Origin: Theocolax elegans
Taxonomy: Eukaryota; Arthropoda; Insecta; Hymenoptera; Cerocephalidae
Reading direction: 5' to 3'
DNA: 64,000 bases
NCBI GenBank assembly: GCA_026168455.1
Contig: CM047428.1
Coordinates: 4,150,943-4,214,942, forward strand
Positions 24,901-37,719 of this stretch are shown here, piece by piece. Every line of letters begins with the position of its first letter. The stretch's first letter is position 1. A model generated the notes under the pieces. That model did no database searches. It was not told the origin of the DNA and saw only the letters and a list, made by a program, of their open reading frames with translations. Position numbers and translations under genes: made by a program.

Positions 24901-27900
24901 ACTTGGAAAAAATAAAAAAATTTTTTGGATTTTTCTTTCATATTGGTCATACAATGTTACAAACAAACAAAAAATTCAAATTGAAAACAATTTTTAACTC
25001 AAAAACTTATTTACCTTATCATGTTAACGGGGTGCCATAGTCAATATTTATCCTCCCTACCTTACCGGCAATCGCGATTATTAGTAATAAATTTGTAAAT
25101 AAAACAGTATGTGAAAAAATAAGAGAAGAGGCGCCTTCGTTTATTAATAATCTAACTGTGTGCCGAAATTCAGATTAAAATTATATTGCGTTTTTGAGAA
25201 AAGTCTTACCAAAAATGTGAACCTAACCTCAACGAGGTGAAAAGATTTGATATTTTTGGTAAGACTTTTCTCGAAAACGCAGTAATATTTTAATCTAAAA
25301 TTCAGCACACAGTTAGATTGTCAATAAACGAAGGCGCCCCTTCTCTTATTTTTTCACATACTGTTCTACTTTTTTATTAATTAATCATCAAAAATTGAGT
25401 ATGGAACCCCCTTAAACTATTTTGTAGTTATTACGTGTGTCTATACATATGCTTGAACATTTTTAGTATAAATGTATAAGGGATTATACTGCTCGTTTAT
25501 TTTTTAAATAAATAAATAAATAAATGTTAATTAACATTTTTATTATACTTTAAATCACAATATATCTTAATATATAAAAAAAGGACCTTAAATTTCCTAA
25601 TGAACCAAATTTTTTCTTGAAGGCAACAATGTTACCTTCTTTTTGACTTCCGACAGATTTATCGCCGAGGTTTCTGAGTCGAGTTATGATGGCATTTTTA
25701 TGAAAATGGTAACACGTAATACATGGAAATTTCCATATCAATTGTTTTAAATTTTATACGAATTTCCATAACTCGAAAAAATTTGGTTCATTAAAAGATT
25801 TAAAGCTGTTCCTTCCCTTTTTTTTGTATTTTAAGATTTATTATGATTCTAAAGTATAATAAAAGTGGTAATTAAAATTTCTACAAAATTTTATCAGATT
25901 ATTTTTTAAATTTATAAGCTTTTTCCCATTTAAATATAACAAAAATTAGTAAATTGTCGATAGTTAATTTAAATGCACAATATTTTGACTGCCAGGTTTG
26001 CTGACCTTCTTCTTCATGTCAAATTATTGGAAAAATTTAGTATTTATACAATTTGTACAATAATTATGAATTATTTGAAATTATAAAATAAATTTTATCT
26101 AATATATTTAACAAAAATATATAACAAAAAGTTGATAGTTTTTGAGTTAAAAATTGTTAAAAATACTAAATGTGCTAATTTTTCGATATCTTTCAATTTT
26201 TTGGTTGTCAAATACCATTGCATTAAAATGAGATGAAAATTACAAAAAAATTTTTAGTTTCTCCAAGTAATTTCTTATTAGGGTACAACTATTTAAAACG
26301 ATGTTTATTTTTTGACCAGATCACTTGACGTGAAATCTCCCATACATACATATATATATATCATGTAACTTACTTGAATATCAGGATGACTAGCTAACAT
26401 TAGCATAACAAAGCAATTTACGGTTGCAGTCGTATCGTTTCCCTGTAATCATAATTAGATTGATCTATAACATTCGCTTCTGGAAATTGTATCTCGACAA
26501 TTAATTTTGTAATAATATTTAGCAATATCTCATCGATTTCTAATAAAAAGATGTACGTCTGACTCTATATTAGACGCTTTCACTTACCGCGATCATCATC
26601 GTATCGACTTCCTCTCTCAATTCTTCATCCGTAAATTTTGTTCCATCGTGCGATAATTCCATTAACAAATCTAAAAAGGCTTTTCTTTTTGCTTCCTTAG
26701 GTTCTACGATTAAGGTATTTACTCAAAGATAACTCAATTTGTATGTATAGGTATATAAATATAATTTTTTTAAATTCTCGTAATACAAATCTTACCTAAA
26801 TTTTCGTCTGATCCTTGATTATCTTCCTTTAATTCAAGAGCTTGTTTTTTCCGTTTGATAACCTGGAATATAGAATTTATTGTTACTTTTATATTGCGCA
26901 ACGATAAAAGGTACTATAAAAATTGAAATATAAATACGTACGTCGTCTGTAAGTCCGTGAACATATTTTATACATTTGGCGTGGTCCTTACCTAATTTAG
27001 TATTATTAAAAATAATGTCCGGATGAAGCCAGATCTTGAACATTCGCGAGTAAACTATTTCAAATAGCCTAGAAGAAAATTGTATTATTAATAATTCTTA
27101 GAATTATAAGTACTTTAAAAAAAGGTACATTAATGATTCTCAGAAATATTGTTCAAAATGATAATTATTGTATCAAAGTAGTAGATTTAATTAATATTGG
27201 TATATCACTGTAGACATTTAAAAAAAATTTCTTGATCACCAGTTTTATGATACAGCGTTATTGTAAAGTTTTTGTACTGAAAGGGTATATATCCCCCGTT
27301 AATTAAATATATAATTAAATATATATACCGCTTTGCTGCTTCGACGTAAGGTGAATTTCTTTGAATTTGGGCTTTCGAAGGTACTCCCATAGCTGTTTCT
27401 ATATACACGAATGAAAAATTTGTTTGTTTGAACCATTCGAATATTATATAAATTTATTACCAATCAATAAATAAGTTGTAACATAATTTGGACTAACCAC
27501 AAATAATGTCAAGTGTGCACAGTGAAACGTAATGAAAAATATCGAATTCCTCTCCATTTACTTCGATTTCCATTTCCTTCACCATTATTTCCGATTGCAC
27601 AGAAAAAATTTCAACAAAGGATTCTAAAATTCTTGGGTTAAACGTTGGCATAATGAGTTTACGGTGGATACGCCATTTGGATGCTGTTTTAACGAATAAT
27701 TGTATATTATTGATACAATATTTAAATTAAAAGATATACGTTATAAGGTATAGTAGATATCGTCGGCTGAGTGGAAGAACAGTCTATCTCGGAACTTGCT
27801 TGGAAAACGCCCTATCTCGCGACTCGGTTGAAGAACGCCCTATCTCAAATGAAATTTTTCGCTTTCAAATTTTGTAGTGGCACCACGGCGCAACTTAAAA

Positions 27901-30900
27901 ATTCTAAGCTTAAAAATCTCATCCGTTCTCTCAACTTTTTTTTTAACCTTTATTAACTTAAAACATTTTTAAATTGCACACAGGTCGGCTGATATAATAA
28001 GTACTCGATACATCGCCGCTGATAGACAGATAAAGTCAGAAAAGTCTCTCTTTCTCTGAGGAGTACCGATGATGCCTAAACAATTTTTTTCCGAATTTTA
28101 AACACTTTACTAATTAATTTATTTTAATTAGAAAGACCGTATTTTTAAGTTGCGCAGTGGTGCCACTACAAAATTTGAAAGCGAAAAATTTCATTTGAAA
28201 TACGGCGTTCTTCAACCAAGGCGCGAGATAGGGCGTTTTCCAAGCGGATCGCGAGATAGGGTGTTTTCCAAGCGAGTTCCAAGATAGGGCGTTTTCCAAG
28301 CAAGTTCCGAGATAGACTGTTCTTCCACTCAGCCGACGATATAATGTCGCAAATCAATTAAAACATTAATGATATTTTAAATCATCATATAACTCTCTAA
28401 AAATAAATTAGTGAATATCCACTCATTGGAAAATTGATAAGTGGATCGCACTAATTTTTAACGAATAATAGTAGTAAATTCCAATGTGAGTATATAATAC
28501 ATAAATTTTCGAAAAATAGTGAGTGAAAAATCACTAATTTAAATAATTATTGTAAGCTTATGAATATTCACTAATTCATTAGTCAAAATAAATAATTGAC
28601 TAATTATTTTGTAAAAAAATTACTTATAGTAGAATAAAAAAAAACAATAATTTTTACTAATCAAGTAGCAATTATTGACTAATCCATTAAAGAGAGAATT
28701 AGCAAAAAATTCACTAATTATTTATTGACATATTTTTAACTAAGCAAATTCGTGAAATTTTCACTAATTTAGTTTTAGAGAGTAGTTGGATAATTTGTAC
28801 CGAAGGGTATAGATAATATAAATGACAAACGTTATGTCTTTAAAACAATAAAAAAAGTCTGATTAACGCGCTTGAACAGACAATTTCTATGTAGCTATAA
28901 TATTCAAACGATACCGCAGTCTAATATTTTAAAAGTTTTGTATACGAGGAAACCCACAAAAAATCTTTCATATCGTGTTCCCTAAAACCGAAAAAAAAAA
29001 AAATTTTGGGACACACCTTTTGCATCTCACTCTTCTTTATTTATAGTGCATATGTGAAACGAAATTTAAACATGAAAAAAGCCTTGTGACACACTTTTTT
29101 TTAATTTAAAGTTTAAAATATAAAAAAATCCATTTTTGTTTAAAAAGCTTATACAACTTAAGATACAATCGTAATAAAAATTAATTTTCAAAAGAATCTT
29201 TTTGTTGAGTCAAGTATATTTTATACAATACTCACAAACGGTGCGAGCACAAAGCGCGAGCTTTACACAGTCGTGCCTTATTTGCAAGGCGCGGAGGAGC
29301 TCTAGATCGAACGCGTCGCGAAGCGGCGAATCACAGCGACCTGAAGGACGCACGTGGCGAGCTAGTTAATTTTTTTTAATTAGACCGAATATACTTTATA
29401 CAGAATAAAAAAGTCTATCTGCTCGATTTGGGATTGTCAAATTATTTTCATTAGTTTTTTTGTTATTTAAAAAAGAATGATTTTTTTTAATATTTTGTAT
29501 TTTGAAAATTAATCAGACAAATGTGCTACAAAAATTTATGATGAAAATACCATCTAATGGTCATGAAGAGTAAAAATTTCAAGTAATTATATCTATTAGT
29601 TTTGATTTAAAAAATTAAAATGTGAAAAAATTTGTCATTTGTCAAGAATAGTCATTTTGGTATAGTTTTGATCCCTATTGTTTTTCAGCTCAAAATATCT
29701 ATAATTACCAAAGATACTAAGCATTATATGTTTTTGTACAAAATGTTTGATTGCTTATATCTCTGAAAATAATTGCAAAAAATTTAATCTAATTGAACAA
29801 ACTTTTCTTATTATGAACAAAAGCCGCTGTCAATTCATTGATAACTATGTGTTCAATATAATAATATTGTAGTATTTTTGGAAGAAAGATTTTTAAAAAA
29901 TTTAAAGAAAAGGAAAAAAAAAAATTTATTATTACATTTTTCATATAGATGTGTACTTTTTTTATTATACAAATACATTAATGTTTTTAGCTAGATATAA
30001 CTAGCTATATAAGTTTCAATCAGAAGAGAATAATGTTTTTAAAAATGTTATAGTATTTCTTTTTAAATAATTAAATAATACTACATTTGAGTAATATATT
30101 ACATACAGAATCGAAATATTAATTTGAGGAAGCTACATACCGAATAATTGGCAACGGTTTTTAAAACTAAATGCATTTTTCGTTATTTTTATTTTAAATT
30201 TGAAATTGGAAAAAAAGTGTGTCACAAGGCTTTTTTTCATGTTCAAATTTTGTTTCACATATTATATGTACTACAAATGAAGAAAAGTGAGGTGCAAAAG
30301 GTGTGCATCAAAAAAATTTTTTTCGGTATTTTAGGAACACGCTTTGGATTTGGAAGATTTTTTTATAGATTTTCTTATACCTAATTTGGTTATTTGTAAT
30401 AAAATATTAGTTTTTGGTAAAATCCTAAGTAAATTTATTTAGTTTCTGGTACTCACTTTTTTTTTACTCAGTATATAGGGCTCGCGCGTTTAATATCAAA
30501 ACTTCAGGACTGAATATATTTCGCTAACTATACACCGTTAGACGTTCGAAAATTTTAACCAGTAAAGCGTAATATATCATAATGAAAGTGTGTTCGAAAA
30601 TTGAACAGAAGGTAAATAATTCGATTACAATACAAACTTATTATAACGAATTTCTATTTCGTTTTGTTCGATAAAAATAAAATCTTTAGCCATATTAAAA
30701 AGGACAAGCATAAATCCTTCGAATTTCCCAATATACGAAAACAAATGTTTTTTTTTTAAATAAATTTAACACATAACGTAAAAATTAATAAATGTTTATA
30801 AATATATACACATATACCGTCACGTGATTTGCTTAGAACGTTTATTGCGACAAAAAGGAAGCAAGTAATTTTTACAATAATTTCCTAAATCAGGTGATTA

Positions 30901-31017
30901 AGCAATAGCGATACTCCTTTTACGATTCAATAAACGTTCGAAAACAGTGTGTATGTGTGTGTTTCGTTGCCATGATTCAAAGCGCCCCGAAAATCCACGA
31001 CAATTTAACTTGGTCGT

Positions 31018-31050
<33 letters not shown>

Positions 31051-34000
31051 TTACGCTCATGGTATATTAAGCTACATTATATAGGGAAAGAAAAAAAAAA
31101 AAAGAAAAAGGATTCCAAGCGATAAAAAGCGCAAAAGGTAATGGCGCGCGATGCTCGGCACGTCGACGCTGCTCGAAATCGAGCAACTTGTACCTTGATC
31201 ACGTTCGTTGTATACCGCAGTAGTGTGCGTATCTCACCTGGTGCTGTAAACAGTCCGGTACCCAACCAAGGCTCCGCGTATTTGTAAAGCTCCTCTTTTT
31301 CAATTGTTTTTGGACTCAGCAGGATTCTCTATGGATATGCATTATTCATTCATATAATTCTTACATTTTTTTCGTGATTCATTTAATGTTGCTTTAATTA
31401 TGCTTGTTAGTTTTATAAATCTTCACTTTTTTTCATACGCTAATGCGACAAGAAATTCGTACGCGCAAAAAATATTGGAAAAAAATCAGATAATTGATTT
31501 GTCACAAGGCGCGTGGCATTTCTTTTCCATAATGTGAGATGATGAAGGTTTCAATGTAAAAATGAAATGAAACGTAATCGGTGATAGTAAGAGAAGATAA
31601 TTATTCTGTAATTAGTCATTTTTTATTTCAATTAATGCAAAACGTTATGTGCTGATTTAAAATTCGAACATTTCTGATCCCGAACAAATAATTAGACGCG
31701 GATAAAAAATCTCGAGATGAATAAAAGAAGAGCGTTGAACAGAAATTAGAAATCGTTGATTAGAAATCGTTGCAACGAAAAGATTAATAATATAAAGGAA
31801 TTAAATATTACTTTTGAAACGATATAACCCATTATAGACTTAAAATGAAAAACCCGCGTTAATTTCAATTTTATTAAAGAACAGCTAAGGTCCTCGATGG
31901 CGGAATCGGTTAACACGCTAGCCATAGATCGGCATAGAGTTACCGGTTCAAACCTGGGTCAAGGCTATCTTTTATTCATTTTAATTTCGAAAGGTATTTT
32001 AAAATTTTGTCTGTTATCGTTGAACGTATTAGAAAGTTTCGGCAAATAGGGATACTGGCATACAAAAAATGAAAAAATTGCTATGCTGCAATAATATTGA
32101 TTGAACTTTAACCAGGAGAGATCAAGGTTTTCGGATCACGAATCTTATCCAAATTTTAGGATATGTTTTCTAATGTAAAAATATAAAGAAAGCTAGAGTT
32201 ATATACCCTAACGCTCCTCTTTACCAATATTATGCGAACAAACCAAATTTTCAAAAAATACCACTTCCACTTTGATTGCTTATAAATAATCAACCACTAA
32301 ATAGAGCTATTAGAATTTGGTTTTAAGGGCATGCCGTACTCAGAAAATGTTCATGTTTTTCTTTTTTTTTTATAAATGAATAAATGTTTTAAGAAATCCT
32401 AAACGTTAAGTCCTTAGACATATTGTAAATAATATACCAAAATTTTTCCAGGTTTTTAAATTCATAATTTTTTTTATTATTATTTTAACGTCGCTCTTGT
32501 TATGCTCCCAAATAGGTGCTAATCAGTGATCATATGATGTCTTAATAATAATTTAATTGACAATTTGATTACGATGTTTGGGTTGAAAGTTTATGTCTTT
32601 TTTCATTATAAATTATCGACTAAACATTGTTTACTCAATTAGTATTAAAAAAATAATTTTTTCTTAAAAAAATTAAAACGTTAGGTCTTTTTTCATCAGT
32701 ACTCAGAAAGTGGTCATTTTTTACATTTTTTTATAAACAAATGTATTCATTTTTTAAAGGCCTTTAGGCATGTTTTAACATTTTTCCAGATTTCTAAATA
32801 CATAATTTGAATACGATGTTAGGGTTTCAAGTTTATGCCTTTTTTAACTAATAGTTACCGACCGAAAATTGTTTACTCAATTATTTTTGAAAAAAAATGA
32901 AAACGTCAGGCTCTTCCTTATATTTTAAGCTATCCGTATGAATTTTGTTCAGATTTTTAATTCAATATTTTAGAAATCATTTATTGAAAGGTGCAGATTC
33001 CTGTACTTTGGGTCCGAGATGCCGTTAAGGGGATGTCAATTCTTAAATTGCATAGATCTACTTAAAAAATTTCAAAAATTTTATTATGACAAAGTAAGTA
33101 TTACGAAATAATTAATTATTAATTAATTATACGTGAACAACCATTTTAAATCGAAAATATATAACTATGAAACAATGATTCATGGCTGCCCGAAAATTTC
33201 GCTGGTTTATTAATAAAATTTTTTAATAATTTACATAATATCTTCAAAGGAAACACAACATCGTTACAGACCGTTTTTTTTTGATAATTGAATTTCTTCT
33301 TTAATAAAAAATATATTATTTATCTGTTTTTTGGGGTTTACATCCCGTTAAAAGAAACTCAGAGCAAAAACAAATAACGATTTATAAAAATAGGCTCAAA
33401 TCTGTTAATTTGGCATAAAATTATGGAAAAAAGAAAAAAAGAAAAAAAAGGAAATTTAATCAAAATTAAAAACCAATTTTACTTACATTTTTTAGACTAA
33501 AATTTTGTTGGTTGTTATTTACCTTATAACTTTTTGCCAAATTGAAGGATTTGAGATTATTTTTTTTAAATCGCATCTGCTTGATCTGAATTTTTTTTAT
33601 ACCAAAGTCTGATGTCTACATTTAGTAGTTGGTTAGTTATAAACATTCAAAGTGGAAGTGGTATTTTTTGAAAGTTTGGTTTTGTAGCGCATAACTTTAG
33701 TAATAAAGAGTGTTAGGGTCTAAATGTCTGGCTTTTTTCTAATGAGTATATTTAAAAATATTATAATACCTATACGATAAATACATCGAACAACTCTATC
33801 ATATGTCTAAAAATATTGAACATCTTTAAAATTCATTGAATTTATCATCCTTTACTAAATTTCTTCACGTTCACAATCGTGAATTAAAGAAATCAACAGT
33901 ATATTGGTGGAAGCTCCTTTTTCTTCGACGACATTTCGAATTACTCAGAATTGTTCAATGGTATATTTGTCATTCTTAAACAACCTGAGTTTTTAAGTCT

Positions 34001-35863
34001 ATACTAGGCTGTTATTTATTTTGAATATGTACTAAATTTTTTCTTTATTTTACGACAGAACAAGTATAAATAGATATCAGACTATAATGATACCTAGAAA
34101 TTGTTGGAGAAAATGCTGATAAAACGGATGCGATCAACTCGCAAAATTGATTAATCTCGCGAAATTAAAAAAATGTTATACAAATTTCTAGTTTTGTACA
34201 AAGGTTGAGAGTGTTTCTGGTTATCTTCTTCACCATTCCAAGCAGATACAAGCCGATACTATAAGAATAGCACTACGTGTGTCGCTGAGAGACCATAATC
34301 GTGAAAGATTGGCCAGAAAAGCATCTATGTGTATCAAAAATTATTTTTCTATAGCATTTTAAAATTTCAAAGAATCCTATTTCTCCATAAAACTATACTC
34401 TATATAATGATAAAATATTTACAAAATACAGATATACAGCAGTGTGTTAATAGTCAAATTACATTGCACGAGAAAGTCAATAATGTACAACGGTACAATT
34501 TCTTCCTAATTCCATCTATTTTTTATAAAATTTTTTTATTAATATTCACTACTGCGTTGAAAAATTAGTATACACAAAAATAGATTAGAGAACAGTATTG
34601 AAGATTGATTAGTGACAGAGCGGATGGCATTTTTCTTTCAATGGAGAGGATAAAAGTTTGTCTCAGAAAAATGTTAATCTTAACAGTAAAAAAAATAATT
34701 TTTTTATAATATACAATATTTGTTTCAATTATTGCAAAACCGTTAAGTATCTTAACACAAGCTAGATTTGAAATTATATATATATATATTCACAAAATTT
34801 AAATAATAATGACTTTTTGGCGGCTGTATACACTTGGTGTAAAAAAATTATTGTTTTACTATATTTACTTATACTAATGAAAATGATTGTAATTGTTATA
34901 ATACCTTGAGTTGTTCAGGGTCATAGACTGCGTAAAATAATCTGGTTCCAAGCCACACGCGAAAAGGTGAAGGATACGAATTCAATAGTTCCATGCACTT
35001 GCTTAATATGTCTGTAACAATATACATAATCCTACTCATAACCACAACTAAAATTACATCATTTTTTTTTAATTACTTTAACATCGCCATTTTTACGCAC
35101 GCAAGTCGGTGCTAATCAGCGACGGAGGTTCTACAAAGTCTTCGTTAAGAAAACACATGTTGAAAAATAGATTTCCCAGTGGTGGTTGTAACAATTGACA
35201 GGGAATTGTTACATCATTTTTAGTTCAAAAGAGAAAATGTACGGTGATTTTAATACAATATATTTTTCTGCATATACATTTCATTTAATGTATATTTAAT
35301 TGGAATAAATAATCACTTTTATAAATACATTTATTTGAAATCACTTATATTTTAGCATTAAATGAAATCAGTATTGAATATACTATAAGCATAAGTAAAC
35401 AAGAATCACTAACGATAAACGTAAATGAAAAATAAGTTATTTAATATATTTAATAAATTATTTTAAAAGTGAAACAAATTATTGATAAAAATTAAATAAA
35501 AGTATTTTTTTTCTATAAATCCAATTGAATAATTTAAATATTTGTTTTAGTCAAGAAATTAAATAAAAGAAAAAATTGCTACAGTCATTGACCTTAAGAT
35601 TTTAAATATTCAAAATAATATAAAATACGAAATAAAATATATATGAATTAAAAATATATGTTATCAAATATAAATAATGTTTAAATACCTTCTGTACTTC
35701 CCATAAAAAAATGTGCATTTCCGATAATAGGAAAAGCCGAAGGGCCAGGAAATCGAGCGGCTTCTCTAAATAAACGGATTTTTCGCAAATTGTAAAAGAA
35801 AATATATGCGAATACGATGAACCCTAAAATCGTCCCAAGCACCGTCGATAAATTAAAAACCAT
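21987..35863 (-). CDS. CYP4-clan cytochrome P450 (12 exons)
   Basis: Twelve exons join in frame to 515 residues: 35863-35689, 35011-34905, 31328-31238, 27683-27498, 27398-27329, 27068-26942, 26862-26796, 26703-26588, 26442-26374, 24792-24615, 23495-23316 and 22168-21987. It has an N-terminal membrane anchor (LGTILGFIVFAYIFFY), a proline hinge (FPGPSAFPIIGN), the C-helix WRIHRK, ETAMG typical of CYP4, and an I-helix AGNDTT where family members more often have AGHDTT or AGYDTT. It also has the K-helix KETMR and the heme loop FSGGPRNCLG with the axial cysteine. It is a microsomal monooxygenase; CYP4 members act on fatty acids, hydrocarbons, hormones or xenobiotics. The substrate cannot be read from sequence. 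Exons 1-4 and 9-11 are separated by introns swollen with repeats. Confidence 0.95.
23526..24550. mobile_element. Foldback element made of ~28-bp tandem subrepeats (P450 intron 10)
   Basis: The two arms (about 23526-23900 and 24180-24550) are reverse complements ending in CATATCGATGGCTCCT. Each arm holds about eleven imperfect copies of a 27-28 bp unit of the form AATGCTATTTCAAAAAANNN followed by TTTCATAT. The arms are separated by a ~280 bp AT-rich spacer. No coding region. The structure recalls Foldback (FB) elements with tandem subrepeats inside the inverted repeats. It begins only ~30 bp beyond the start of the heme-loop exon (23495). Confidence 0.8.
25023..25417. mobile_element. Nested ~395 bp palindromic MITE
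   Basis: The left side GTTAACGGGGTGCCATAGTC mirrors the right side ending in GGAACCCCCTTAAAC. The central part around 25102-25365 is a close inverted repeat containing AGGCGCCTTCGTTTATTAAT on the left and its reverse complement on the right. No coding region. Confidence 0.7.
25531..25876. mobile_element. Nested ~345 bp palindromic MITE
   Basis: The left arm contains CCTAATGAACCAAATTTTTT near 25595. Its reverse complement lies near 25775-25795, and the outer flanks (TTTTATTATACTTTA) are also mirrored. No coding region. Confidence 0.6.
27761..28338. mobile_element. Foldback element with GC-richer tandem subrepeats (P450 intron 3)
   Basis: The ends are CGTCGGCTGAGTGGAAGAAC and its reverse complement, flanked by ATAT on both sides. 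Each arm includes copies of a ~28 bp unit built on TTGGAAAACGCCCTATCTCG (two copies left, three or four right), then a shared stretch ending in GCAACTTAAAAAT. Short open frames inside are by-products of the repeat. The base composition differs clearly from the AT-rich intron around it. Confidence 0.78.
28392..28783. mobile_element. ~390 bp MITE with ACTCTCTAAAA ends
   Basis: The left end ACTCTCTAAAAATAAATTAG is matched on the right by the reverse complement of ACTCTCTAAAACTAAATTAG. The interior repeats ATTAGTGAAT-like words many times in both orientations. No coding region. Confidence 0.7.
28941..30380. mobile_element. 1.4 kb inverted-repeat element with a GC-rich core (P450 intron 3)
   Basis: The outer ~190 bp on each side are reverse complements, for example GCCTTGTGACACACTTTTTT on the left against AAAAAAGTGTGTCACAAGGC on the right. 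Between them lies a short GC-rich island (29236-29370, with GCGCGAGC and GAACGCGTCGCG) that contrasts with its surroundings. No transposase. Non-autonomous element; family not identified. Confidence 0.65.
31023..31051. repeat. (TA)n microsatellite in P450 intron
   Basis: An uninterrupted AT dinucleotide run about 190 bp below the P450 exon at 31238-31328. Confidence 0.85.
31890..31965 (+). repeat. tRNA-like sequence (degenerate tRNA or SINE head)
   Basis: A-box-like TGGCGGAATCGG and B-box-like GGTTCAAACC are spaced as in a tRNA. A D-arm forms (GGCG with CGCT) and a T-arm mostly pairs around TTCAAAC. The acceptor stem has mismatches and the anticodon stem gives only three clean pairs (GCC/GGC). 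This looks like a tRNA pseudogene or the tRNA-derived promoter of a SINE rather than a working tRNA. It lies in P450 intron 2. Confidence 0.5.
32205..33730. mobile_element. Inverted-repeat element enclosing a second MITE (P450 intron 2)
   Basis: The left arm at 32205-32300 (CCTAACGCTC, then AAAAAATACCACTTCCACTT) is mirrored at 33630-33730. The space between holds another element of the TTAAGGG...CCGTTAA family (32322-33028). No coding region. Confidence 0.65.
32322..33028. mobile_element. Member of the TTAAGGG(G)ATGYCG MITE family (double unit)
   Basis: It starts TTAAGGGCATGCCGTACTCA and ends GGTCCGAGATGCCGTTAA. The interior looks like two related units in tandem (about 32322-32690 and 32691-33028). 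Both share the stretch TACTCAGAAARTGNTCATKT with the copies at 43788-44173 and 60781-61135. Confidence 0.65.
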
Positions 35864-37719
35864 TTTGCAATCTAGAAAATATTTAATTTAAGAATATAAA
35901 ATTTACCGTAATGTACATATATATAAATATGCGGAAACTACATAAAAAAATGATTTAATTATTTATATTTACAACAAAGGCAAAATTTTTATCACAATCT
36001 ATTACTAAATAATGTTTTTTTAAACTTATATACAGATATTTATTCTAAATATAAACGTTCTTCGTAAAAAATAATTACAATTTTGTTTAATAATTCTTTA
36101 TATGATCTGCAATTATGTTAAATCATAAACATACGTTACGCGTTCCAAAGTTAAAAATTTATCGAATCAAAAAAAATAATCCACTAACGTAAAATAACAC
36201 AAGACCGAAAGATTTAGTGATCCTCGCGTGAATCCGCGCAAAAGTGAACTGCCGGTCAATTGAGTAGCCAGTTCGTAAGGTCCTCTCTTTTACTTAGCCT
36301 CTATACTCCCCACGAATACCAAATACAAATTCGTATACATGTACGGCGTTACGATATGTACAAAATCCGAGCGCGGACAAGATTGATGCTCGAAGGGCAA
36401 CAAATTCGATTGAAATATAAATTTATGCATTTAAAAAAAATACTGATTTTACTTAAATTGATATACACACGGAGACAAAAGTATCAGTAAATTATACTAA
36501 ATTTTTAGGAACGTGGTAACAGACTACCGAAATCCAAAAAATTACTGAAGTTTCTAACAATATCTACTGAGAAGTTTATTAATTTTTACTAAAAATAAAA
36601 TTATATAATAAAATTATATTTTAAAATTTTTATTTAACTGAGAAAAATTTTTTATTAAAAATTACTATTTTAATGATAAACGGAGAACATACTTACCCCA
36701 ATTATGAAAATTGCTATTAATAATGGTAAAAATTGCCATAAAAATGTTAAAAATTGCCATTATTAACAGAAATTTTTATATTTGTGAAAGTCTGTTCTCC
36801 TTCTACCATTAAAATAGTACATTTATTCTAGCAAACTTTTATCAGTTTTTAATTATATGTTTATTAAAAGTTCAGTAATTTTTTGCGTTATGTCATTAGT
36901 AAACGTTTAGTAAAATTATAACTAAGATTTTTCGAAAAAATTAAAACAAAAGAAATATTCTTTACTCAGAATTAATAAAGTATACATTGTTCAAGTTCAA
37001 GTACACATTATTCCAGAATAACCAAATTATTTTTCGTGTCTGTGTACACGCAAAGTATATATATATATATATTCATATAATATACGTAGATCGGCGCCTT
37101 TTTCCATTCTCTTGTAATACCTTCGTATAATATACAAAAGAGCGTAATGGTATATAGGTGGGTATTGAGAAATACAAGTCGTTTCAATTCGTGATGGGCA
37201 TTCTTAACAGTTTGTATTTTTTTTTCTTTCTTCACGTATAAAAAAATATAGCACAGTAAACATTATTCTTCACGATAATCTCTTAAAAACGTTTAACAAT
37301 TTTTTTACTTTACTATCGTTTTAACTTAAATAAATAACATTAAATGCAGCAATTATACGCATACGTATATATAATAATAATAGTAATAATAATAAGAATA
37401 CTTTTTCTTTTATTTCGATCATTAAGATCACTATTTCGACTACTTAAATAACGATATAAATTATGCTTAAGACATATAAGATTCGAAGTTTATCACACGT
37501 TATATATATATAATATTTAAATTATACGAAATATATGTATATATATATATGTATAAATATATAAAAATTATTTAGCACGTTCTTCTCACCAAACATTGAA
37601 TATTTTGACATGCATTATACACTTATATAAATAATTTAACATTAACTAATTATTAGTGTAGATCACAATAAAAATCAATCTAAAAACATTTAATTTTGGA
37701 CTATCGTTCTCGTTATCTA
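35864..37719. other. Intergenic region between P450 start and vitellogenin receptor end
   Basis: The region holds the upstream DNA of the P450 (right after 35863) and the 3' flank of the receptor. 36465-36965 looks like an inverted-repeat MITE of the CACGGAGA family, with words such as CAGTAATTTTT and TTTAGTAAAA in both orientations. I see no gene here. The P450 promoter has no clear TATA box. Confidence 0.5.
37409..37414 (-). terminator. Candidate polyadenylation signal of vitellogenin receptor
   Basis: On the minus strand this reads AATAAA, about 305 bp beyond the receptor stop codon. It is one of few canonical hexamers close to the gene end. Confidence 0.35.

Larger units (their letters stand above)
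24842..26329. mobile_element. Composite inverted-repeat element (P450 intron 9)
   Basis: The ends are GTCAAGTGATCTGGTCAAAA and its reverse complement, and the similarity continues inward with decay for ~150 bp. It is 1.5 kb long, with no transposase. Two smaller palindromic elements lie inside (25023-25417 and 25531-25876), so it seems to have been an insertion target. Confidence 0.7.

Noticed and set aside
27771..28357. Open frames with repeated LAWKTPYLA or SRSAWKTPYL words
   Set aside because: These translate the ~28 bp tandem units of a foldback element on both strands; not a repeat protein.
31890..31965. Functional tRNA gene
   Set aside because: Acceptor stem mismatches and a three-pair anticodon stem; kept only as tRNA-like repeat.
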